This document shows, piece by piece, positions 52,630 through 59,063 of a stretch of DNA of 64,000 bases. A model generated the notes under the pieces. That model made no database searches and was not told the DNA's origin. It saw only the letters and a program-made list of their open reading frames with translations. Made by a program: the position numbers and the translations under genes. This DNA is from Vicinamibacteria bacterium (GTDB lineage Bacteria > Acidobacteriota > Vicinamibacteria > Fen-336). The stretch covers positions 223,332 through 287,331 of the forward strand of contig JAMQGV010000048.1 in NCBI GenBank assembly GCA_025994075.1, given 5' to 3'. How positions within the stretch are numbered: position 1 is the stretch's first letter; each line of letters opens with the position of its first letter.

Positions 52630-53196
52630 CTACGCCCGCTCGCCGAGCAGCCCGCGAACGGCGGAGAGCGCCCGCGCGTCGCGCTGCGGCCAGTCCCCGG
52701 AGATCTCCACGAACGGCCGCCCGCTGCGGCGGAGTTCCTCGCGGAAGCGCTCGAGCATCGGCGCTCGCGCAGTCGGCTGGTCGCGCAGGGGGTCGCCCAC
52801 CCACGGCACGTCGACGTCGAGCAGCAGGCTCAGCGCGTAGCGCCGCGTCGCGACCAGGTCGGCCAGCCAGGCCGGCCGCTCGCCGAAGTAGTGCTCGTGA
52901 TAGACGAGCGTCGTCAGCGGGTCGGTGTCGCACACCACGCAGCCGGCGCCGCGGGCCGCGGCCTCGGCAGCGGCCGCCTCTTCCGCCGCGATCTGCGAGC
53001 GCACGATCTCCGCCGAGTGTTCGGGCTCCACCAGCGGCTCGCCCTCCCGCAGGCTCGGCAGTCGCGCCTCGACGAACCCGCGCAGGAACTCGGGCACGAC
53101 GGGCGCGCCGAACGCCGCGCCCAGCCGCTGCGCCAGCGTCGTCTTCCCCGTCGACTCCGGGCCGGTGACGACGACGCGGAGCGGCGCCGGGGTCAC
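52630..53196 (-). CDS. NadR-like nicotinamide riboside kinase
   Basis: P-loop kinase of 188 aa, similar to the C-terminal kinase domain of NadR (AAA_28). Walker A GPESTGKTTL lies near residues 11-20; PEFLRGFVE and CVVCDTDPLTTLVYHEHYFG follow the NadR pattern, and the LLLDVDVPWVGDPLRDQ block matches the lid region. It lacks the NadR DNA-binding and nucleotidylyltransferase domains. It overlaps the pnuC stop (GTGA), so riboside uptake and phosphorylation are coupled for NAD salvage. Confidence 0.88.
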   Translation of the reverse strand: MTPAPLRVVVTGPESTGKTTLAQRLGAAFGAPVVPEFLRGFVEARLPSLREGEPLVEPEHSAEIVRSQIAAEEAAAAEAAARGAGCVVCDTDPLTTLVYHEHYFGERPAWLADLVATRRYALSLLLDVDVPWVGDPLRDQPTARAPMLERFREELRRSGRPFVEISGDWPQRDARALSAVRGLLGERA

Positions 53197-53846
53197 GCGA
53201 CCGCGGGGCGCGGGTCGTCGGCCGGGGGATCGTCGGCGGGCTGCGGCGGCGCGGCGAGCAGTTCCTTGCGCCACTCCAGCAGGCCGGACAGCGCCAGGAA
53301 CGTGTAGACCGTGTAGAGCACCACGGTCGGCTGCAGCCCCTTGATCCAGTAGATGCCGATCATGATCACGTCGGCCGCGATCCACAGGTGCCAGTTCTCG
53401 AGCACCTTGCGGGTCAGCAGCCACTGCGCGACCAGGCTCATCGCCACCGTCAGCGAGTCGGCCACGGGCAGCGCCGCGTCCGTCCAGATCGAGAAGTACG
53501 TCGCCATCGCCACCCAGCCCGTGATGCCGATGGCGGCGAGCGTCCAGCCGTCCTTGCGGGTCAGCCGCGTGACGGGCAGCCGCGGCCGGTTTTCGCCCGG
53601 GTGCAGCCAGTGCCACCAGCCGACGGCGCAGAGCACGAAGTAGATCGCGTTCAGCGCGGTGTCGGCGTAGAGCTTGGCCCCGTAGAAGATGTAGACGTAG
53701 AGGCCGACGTTGACCATGCCGATCGGCCAGCCCCAGATGTTCTGGCGGACCTGCAGGGCGACGCAGAGGATCCCGGTGAAGAGCCCGATCAGCTCGATCG
53801 GGCTCTGGACCCGGAACCAGTCGAAGATGGCGACGAGCAGCGGCAG
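53193..53846 (-). CDS. pnuC: Nicotinamide riboside transporter PnuC
   Basis: Inner-membrane transporter of about 217 aa for nicotinamide riboside. Typical family blocks are FDWFRVQSPIELIGLFTGIL, NIWGWPIGMVNVGLYVYIFY, and WHLWIAADVIMIGIYWIKGL followed by a final helix pair. The frame opens just after the upstream gene's TAA at 53858-53856, and before the internal ATG at 53717 it has no ATG, GTG or TTG. The segment encoding the first helix therefore needs a non-standard start (CTG at 53846 or 53840) or an upstream coupling mechanism. The coordinate of the start is tentative. Confidence 0.8.
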   Translation of the reverse strand: MPLLVAIFDWFRVQSPIELIGLFTGILCVALQVRQNIWGWPIGMVNVGLYVYIFYGAKLYADTALNAIYFVLCAVGWWHWLHPGENRPRLPVTRLTRKDGWTLAAIGITGWVAMATYFSIWTDAALPVADSLTVAMSLVAQWLLTRKVLENWHLWIAADVIMIGIYWIKGLQPTVVLYTVYTFLALSGLLEWRKELLAAPPQPADDPPADDPRPAVA

Positions 53847-53855
53847 GGCGGGCTC

Positions 53856-54548
53856 TTACGACCCCTTCTTGGCGTTCTTGATCATCGCCACGAACGCGTC
53901 GCGGTTGGCGTCTACGGTCGCGGCAGGGCCCACGAACTTGAAGAACCAGTTGGCGTCCGCGCCCTGGACGATGGCGCCGAGCAGCGCGGAGTTCTTCTGC
54001 GGCTCCGGCGTGGCGCTGCCGATGCCGCCCATGTAGGTGCCCTTCACCTCGACGAGCGTGGCCGGCAGGGTCGCGCCCTCGAGCTTGCTGGTCTTCAGCG
54101 CGGAGCGGGCCGACTGGCCGTCGGCGGTCGTGAACTGGTCGGCCCAGCGCTCGGCGTTCGCCTGCGCGTCGCCGCCTTCGCCGGGGCCGAAGTAGAAAAC
54201 GACGCACTCGCCGTCGCCGCCGGGACCGGGCACCTTGTACTGGGCGCGGCGCATGCCGGAGGACGGCTTCTCGCTCTGCCAGGAGGACGGCGCGTCCCAC
54301 GCCACGGTGCCGCCGCCCATCGCCGGCGCGCCGCCGTGCGGAGAACCGCCCATCGCGCCGGCCATCGCCGCGCCACCGTCCGTCGGCGGGTGGCCTTCGG
54401 GCATCGAAGCGGCGGGGGCCGCGCCGCCCGCGGCCGGGGTCGGGCTCACGGTGGCGAAGGCGTTGGCAGGCTTCGGTGCGTCGTCGCGGCAGGTCAGGCC
54501 GGCGAGGGCCACGGCAGAGACGGTCAGGATCAGGGCGTGTCGATTCAT
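53856..54548 (-). CDS. Putative lipoprotein
   Basis: Predicted lipoprotein of 230 aa. The lipobox LAGLTC places Cys20 after a signal peptide (MNRHALILTVSAVALAG). A Gly/Ala/Pro-rich low-complexity linker (about residues 30-85) leads to a domain with QYKVPGPGGDGECVVFYFGP and EGATLPATLVEVKGTYMGGI. Family not recognised with certainty. The ATG at 54548 has a GAGGAGAA site. Its TAA stop is directly followed in frame by pnuC. Confidence 0.75.
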   Translation of the reverse strand: MNRHALILTVSAVALAGLTCRDDAPKPANAFATVSPTPAAGGAAPAASMPEGHPPTDGGAAMAGAMGGSPHGGAPAMGGGTVAWDAPSSWQSEKPSSGMRRAQYKVPGPGGDGECVVFYFGPGEGGDAQANAERWADQFTTADGQSARSALKTSKLEGATLPATLVEVKGTYMGGIGSATPEPQKNSALLGAIVQGADANWFFKFVGPAATVDANRDAFVAMIKNAKKGS

Positions 54549-54706
54549 CGTTCTCCTCGAAACCTTGATGCTATCAGGCCGGCCCCGCCGTCCGGAGCCG
54601 AAGTCCCACTGTCCGCCAGCGGTCAGCCCGCGCGCCGCCAGGGCCCCTGAAGTCCCGCTTTCAGGCGCCGATCCCGGCTGGCACGGAGATTTCAAGGGTC
54701 CCCGCC

Positions 54707-55876
54707 ATGAGCGCCGCGCTCGCCCTCGAGCCCGTCCGTCCCTACCGCGTGCTGGTCGCCGACGACCAGCCGGACGTGCTGCTGGCCCTGCGCCTGCTGC
54801 TCAAGGCCCACGGCTGCGAGCTGGCGACGGCCGCCGAGCCCGCGGAACTGCTCGCCCGGCTACGCCGCGAGCCCTTCGACGTGGTGCTGATGGACCTCAA
54901 CTACAGCCGCGACACCACCTCGGGGCGCGAGGGGCTGGAGGCGCTGGCGGCCGTGCGCGAGCTGGCGCCGGGGCTGCCCGTCGTGGTGATGACCGCCTGG
55001 GGCACGCTCGAGATCGCGGTCGAGGCGATGCGGCGCGGCGCGGACGACTTCGTGCTCAAGCCCTGGGACAACGCGCTGCTGGTCGACCGCGTGACGCAGC
55101 ACGCGCGGCGGCGCCTGCAGAGCGAAGCGGAAGCGCGGCGCCAGGAGGCCGACCGCCGCGACCTCGAGCTCGCCCGCCGGGTGCAGGCCGGGTTGTTCCC
55201 CGGCGCCCGCCCCGCGAGCCCGAGCCTCGACTACGCCGGCGAGTGCCTCGAGGCCGGCGCCGTCGGCGGCGACTTCTACGACTTCCTCGACCTCGGCCCC
55301 GACCGCCTCGGACTGGTGCTGGCGGACGTCGCCGGCAAGGGCGTCTCCGCGGCACTGCTGATGGCCTCGTTGCAGGCCTTCGTGCGCAGCCGCTGCTCGA
55401 CCGTCGCCGGCCCGGAGCTGGGCCTGCGGCTCCAGGAGGTGAACCGCCTGTACTTCGCGGCGACGCCTCCCGAGCGCTACGCCACCCTGTTCGTCGCCGT
55501 GTGGGACGGCGCGGAACGCGCGCTCTGGTACGTCAACTGCGGCCACACGCCGCCGCTGCTGCGCCGCCGCTCCGGGCACTTCGAGACGCTGGCCGCGACG
55601 GCGACCGTGGTGGGCCTGTTCGAGACGTGGGAGGCGCCGGTCCGGCACCTCGCACTGGAACCCGGCGACCTGCTGGTCGCGGTCTCCGACGGCGTCACCG
55701 AAGCCGCGCGCGGCGACGGCGAAGAATTCGGGCTCACGGGCCTGCGCCGGGTGATGGAGACCGCCGCGACCCAGCCGGTTTCCGCGATCCCCCCGGCGGT
55801 GGTGTCGAGCACGCTCGCCCACGTCGGCTCGGCAGCGCGCGACGACCTGACGACGCTGGTCGCTCGGGTGCGCTGA
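54707..55876 (+). CDS. Response regulator fused to PP2C-type phosphatase (RsbU-like)
   Basis: Cytoplasmic two-domain regulator of 389 aa. The receiver domain (about residues 12-135) has the acidic pair in VADDQPD, the phospho-acceptor Asp in VVLMDLNY, the Thr/Ala position in VVMTAWG and the Lys in VLKPW. After a coiled linker, a SpoIIE/RsbU PP2C domain shows GECLEAGAVGGDFYDFL, LGLVLADVAGKGVSAALLMA and NCGHTPPLL, then LLVAVSDGVTEA. It probably dephosphorylates an anti-anti-sigma factor in a partner switch; no such partner is in the window. The nearby GHKL genes are unlike RsbW kinases. Confidence about the target is low. Confidence 0.9.
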   Translation: MSAALALEPVRPYRVLVADDQPDVLLALRLLLKAHGCELATAAEPAELLARLRREPFDVVLMDLNYSRDTTSGREGLEALAAVRELAPGLPVVVMTAWGTLEIAVEAMRRGADDFVLKPWDNALLVDRVTQHARRRLQSEAEARRQEADRRDLELARRVQAGLFPGARPASPSLDYAGECLEAGAVGGDFYDFLDLGPDRLGLVLADVAGKGVSAALLMASLQAFVRSRCSTVAGPELGLRLQEVNRLYFAATPPERYATLFVAVWDGAERALWYVNCGHTPPLLRRRSGHFETLAATATVVGLFETWEAPVRHLALEPGDLLVAVSDGVTEAARGDGEEFGLTGLRRVMETAATQPVSAIPPAVVSSTLAHVGSAARDDLTTLVARVR

Positions 55877-55887
55877 AGCTCGAAGGG

Positions 55888-56841
55888 TCAGTCCAGCGCG
55901 AACAGCAGCAGCAGCGTGCGCTGCAGCGGGTTGAAGTTGTCGTCGGTGAGCAGCAGCAGAAGGGTTTCTCCCGCCGGGCCGCGCAACGCCTCGATCGCCT
56001 CGAAGTTGTCGACCGTGATCGGCCGCCGCAGTTCGGCGAGCAGTTCGCCCGCCAGCGTGCCGCCGGGGACGACCTGGTCGGCCTGGATGCGACGCAGGCG
56101 GGCGGTGACGCCGGTCAGCGGCGAATAGGATCGCTCGACGACGACGACGTCCCCGTTCGGCAGCAGGGCCGCCCCCGCGGGCCGCGGGTCGCCGTCGACC
56201 CGGTAGCGGAGCGGAGCCCAGCCGTCCTTGTCCCAGATCCAGCCGGCGACGTGGCCGTCGGCTTCCAGTTCTTCGGTCAGCGCGAGCACGCGGCCATCGG
56301 CGAGCGCGGTCATCGCCTCCAGTCCGCCGTTGCGCGGCGCGCCCTCGAGGCCGGGCGGCGTGGGCCACGCCTGCGCCGGACCGGTGAGCTCGGGGTAGCG
56401 CAACACGCGGTGGCGCTGCTCGAAGCCGACCAGGTACCCGCCGCCAGGCAGCGGCGCCATCGACTCCGCGTCCTGGTTGGCCTTGCCGTCGAGCTCGCTC
56501 CCCGTGGTGTCGAGCAGCATCCCGCCTTGCAGGGCGGAGCCGACGCCCGTCAGTCGCCCGTTCTCGATGCGGACCTCGAACTGGAACCGCCCGCCTTCGT
56601 CGCTGATGGCGAGCAGCCGGCGCCCGTCGAGCCGGAAATCGGAGAGCCCGCCGAAGCCGGCCTGCGGCGAGGACAACGCCAGCCCTCCGCGGAACTCGAG
56701 GCGCCCCACGCGGGTGCGTGTGGGGTCGCTGGCGTCGAGCGGAACCGGAACCGACTCGAGCAGCGACGCTCCAGCGGCGGTCGTCGCGGGCAACAGCAAC
56801 AGTCCCATCGACAGCGCCCAGCTCAGCCGCCGGTTCTTCAT
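55888..56841 (-). CDS. Exported esterase-like/phytase-like beta-propeller protein
   Basis: Predicted periplasmic protein of 317 aa of the esterase-like activity of phytase group. The signal peptide MKNRRLSWALSMGLLLLPAT is followed by GGLSDFRLDGRRLLAISDEG, NQDAESMAPLPGGGYLVGFE, GLEAMTALADGRVLALTEEL and TVDNFEAIEALRGPAGETLL. Enzyme activity is uncertain in this family. The ATG at 56841 overlaps the HEAT-repeat gene stop, so both come from one transcript. Confidence 0.8.
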   Translation of the reverse strand: MKNRRLSWALSMGLLLLPATTAAGASLLESVPVPLDASDPTRTRVGRLEFRGGLALSSPQAGFGGLSDFRLDGRRLLAISDEGGRFQFEVRIENGRLTGVGSALQGGMLLDTTGSELDGKANQDAESMAPLPGGGYLVGFEQRHRVLRYPELTGPAQAWPTPPGLEGAPRNGGLEAMTALADGRVLALTEELEADGHVAGWIWDKDGWAPLRYRVDGDPRPAGAALLPNGDVVVVERSYSPLTGVTARLRRIQADQVVPGGTLAGELLAELRRPITVDNFEAIEALRGPAGETLLLLLTDDNFNPLQRTLLLLFALD

Positions 56842-59003
56842 CGTCCCCCGATCCTCCCCAGCGCCGTGCCTGCTGCGGCTCGCACGCTCGCGTCGGCGTC
56901 GTTCTCCAGCTTGTGCAGGTCGCCTGCCGCGGGCGCCGCCGCAGGGCCCGCTTCGCCCAGCGCCTCCGCCGCGCGGCGCCGGGCGGCCACGTCGGCGGCC
57001 TTGAGACCCGCGCGCAGCGGCGCGAGCCACTGGCCGGGCGCGCCGCCGAGGCGGACCAGCGCCGTCGCCGCCTCCACCTGTGCCAGCGCGTCGCCGGGCA
57101 CCCTGGTCGCCTCCATCAGGTCCGGGAGCGCGCCGGCCGCTGCGACGCCGATCGCGCCGATCGCGCGCGCCGCTGCGGCGCGCAGCAGGCCGTCGGGATC
57201 GCGCAGCGCGGCCACCAGTTCGGGGAGTGCCGGCCGCGCAGTCGCGCCCAGCCGCGAGAGCTGGGACGCCGCCTGCCGCCGCAGCGCCGGCGTGCCCGTC
57301 TGCAGCGCCAGCCGCAGCGGACCGAGGTCGACCGGCGTCGCCATGGGTTCCGCGGCCGTCGCACTCGCGGCGGGGACCGCCGCCGGGGTCGGGGCGGTGA
57401 GCGGCGTCGGCGAAGGCGTCGGAGCCGGCGGGGGGATCGGCGCCGGAGTCGGTCGCGGCGTCGGGGTCGCGGTCGGCGCAGGAGTCGGAGCGGGCGTGGG
57501 CGTGGGGGTCGGGCGCGGCGTCGGGGTCGGAGTCGGAACCGGCGTGGGCATCGGTGTCGGCGCTGGAGTTGGTGTCGGTGTCGGTGTCGGTGTCGGCCGC
57601 GGCGTCGGAGTCGGAGCGGGCGTCGGAGCAGGAGTCGCCGCCGGGCGGGGCGCAGGCATCGAGGAGGCAGTCGGAAGCGGCGTCGGGCTCGGCAGCGCGG
57701 AGGGCGCGAGCGCAGCCACCTTGGCCGTTGCCGTCCGCTGCACGGGGCGCGGGCTCTCGACCGGCGTCGCGGTCGCCCTCGCCGCGGGGACCGCTGGGCC
57801 GCGCGTGTCCGCGCCCACGCGCTCGGCAGCCCACGCCGCCAGCAGCCGCAGGCGGGTGTCGCTCCCGGTGAGGAGCGGCACGAGGCTGGGCCCGGCCGAC
57901 CGGGCCAGCGGTCCCGCTTCGCCCAGCGCCCGCGCGGCCTCGAGCCTGGCCAGCGGGTCGGGGTCCGAAAGCCCCGCCTCCAGCACCTTGATGGCCTCCG
58001 GCGCGCTCAGGCCGCTGCGCAGCAGCGCTCGCGCGGCAGCGCGCCGCACCTCGCGATCGCCGTCGCGCAGCGCGGCCCGCAACTCGGGCTCGGCGTCCCG
58101 CACCGACTCGGCGGGCAGCTCGAGGTAGGCCCGCGCGGCGTGGCGCCGGACCGTGCCGTCCGCATCGCCGATCGCGCGTCGCAGCACGGCCCCGGCCTCG
58201 CCGTCGCCCAGGGAGAGCAGCGCCGCGGCCGCCTCCACCCGGAGCAGGCCCTCGTCCTGCCCCAGCGCGGCGGCCAGCAGCCTGCGCGCGGCGGAGGCGT
58301 CCGGCTCGGGTGCAGTCACGACAGCGGCCGCGCCCTCCTTCAAGGCCTCGGGCGCGATCTGCTCCAGCGCGGCCTTCGCCCAGCCGCGCACACTCAGGTC
58401 CGGGTCCGCGAGGGCCCGCGCCAGCGCCGGCACGGCATCGACCGCTGCCGCGCCGCTGCGGGCCAGCGCGTTCGCCGCGTGCCCGCGCACGCTCGGGTCG
58501 GAGTCGGAGAGGGCCGCGACCAGCTCCGCCACCGGCGGCAGCGCAGGCGCGGGCACGCGGGCCAGGGCGTAGGCGGTGCGGCGGCGGACCTGGAGGTCGG
58601 GGTCCTTCAGCCCCGCGACGAGCGCGGCCCCGACTCCCGCCCGGCCCGGCTCGACGTGGGCGAGCGCGATCGCCGCTTCGACACGAAGGAAGGCCTCGCG
58701 CCCCGCCATCGCCCTGACGAGGGCTTCGGTGGCCGCCGCGGCGTCCGGCCCGATCTGGCCGAGCGCGCGGGCGGCTGCGAGGCGCACCATCGCGTCGCCG
58801 TCGGCGAGCGCATCCGCGAGCGCCGAAGCCGCCGCGGCCGCCGCGCTCCCCTGTTCGCCGAGCGCCTGGGCGGCCGCCGCCCGCTCGTACGCCTGGCGCG
58901 AGCGCAGCCGCTCGAGCTCGACCGCCACCGGGTCCTGCGACAGCCCGGCCGCGGCCCCGAGAAGGGCCAGGCCGGCGGCGACGACGCGGACGCGCGGTGA
59001 CAC
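56838..59003 (-). CDS. Exported HEAT-repeat protein with Pro-Thr linker
   Basis: Predicted periplasmic or surface solenoid of 721 aa. The N-terminal signal (VRVVAAGLALLGAAAGL) precedes about ten HEAT repeats (residues 30-430; e.g. DAMVRLAAARALGQIGPDAA). A Pro/Thr-rich linker (PTPTP, about 450-540) and a second set of HEAT repeats (545-720; LRDPDGLLRAAAARAIGAIG) follow. Such solenoids bind partner proteins. The GTG at 59003 is selected by the promoter at 59012-59041 and by the signal peptide. It is divergent from the GHKL-transglutaminase gene and 60 bases away, so the two are probably related in function. Confidence 0.78.
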   Translation of the reverse strand: MSPRVRVVAAGLALLGAAAGLSQDPVAVELERLRSRQAYERAAAAQALGEQGSAAAAAASALADALADGDAMVRLAAARALGQIGPDAAAATEALVRAMAGREAFLRVEAAIALAHVEPGRAGVGAALVAGLKDPDLQVRRRTAYALARVPAPALPPVAELVAALSDSDPSVRGHAANALARSGAAAVDAVPALARALADPDLSVRGWAKAALEQIAPEALKEGAAAVVTAPEPDASAARRLLAAALGQDEGLLRVEAAAALLSLGDGEAGAVLRRAIGDADGTVRRHAARAYLELPAESVRDAEPELRAALRDGDREVRRAAARALLRSGLSAPEAIKVLEAGLSDPDPLARLEAARALGEAGPLARSAGPSLVPLLTGSDTRLRLLAAWAAERVGADTRGPAVPAARATATPVESPRPVQRTATAKVAALAPSALPSPTPLPTASSMPAPRPAATPAPTPAPTPTPRPTPTPTPTPTPAPTPMPTPVPTPTPTPRPTPTPTPAPTPAPTATPTPRPTPAPIPPPAPTPSPTPLTAPTPAAVPAASATAAEPMATPVDLGPLRLALQTGTPALRRQAASQLSRLGATARPALPELVAALRDPDGLLRAAAARAIGAIGVAAAGALPDLMEATRVPGDALAQVEAATALVRLGGAPGQWLAPLRAGLKAADVAARRRAAEALGEAGPAAAPAAGDLHKLENDADASVRAAAGTALGRIGGR
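57390..57650. repeat. Hexanucleotide-type tandem repeat encoding the Pro-Thr linker
   Basis: A GC-rich imperfect array of GGTGTC / GGCGTC / GGAGTC units inside the HEAT gene; the purest part is a run of GGTGTC copies at about 57571-57596. It encodes alternating Pro and Thr on the minus strand. Length may vary between strains by slippage in units of six without shifting frame. Confidence 0.85.
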
Positions 59004-59011
59004 GGGCGGCG

Positions 59012-59056
59012 AACGTAACACGCCGCCTCGGGGCCGTTCAAGGAAGCCCGTACACT
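59012..59056. promoter_or_regulatory. Divergent promoters of the HEAT and GHKL-transglutaminase genes
   Basis: On the minus strand TTGAAC (59041-59036), 18 bases, and TACGTT (59017-59012) with eight bases to the GTG at 59003. On the plus strand TACACT (59051-59056) lies seven bases before the ATG at 59064; its -35 is unclear. The 60-base space is so small that the two promoters overlap, so expression is probably linked. Confidence 0.5.
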
Positions 59057-59063
59057 GGCCGCG

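Noticed and set aside
57390..57650. Repetitive array considered as a CRISPR
   Set aside because: Units are six-base and contiguous, without unique spacers, and encode a Pro-Thr linker in frame.
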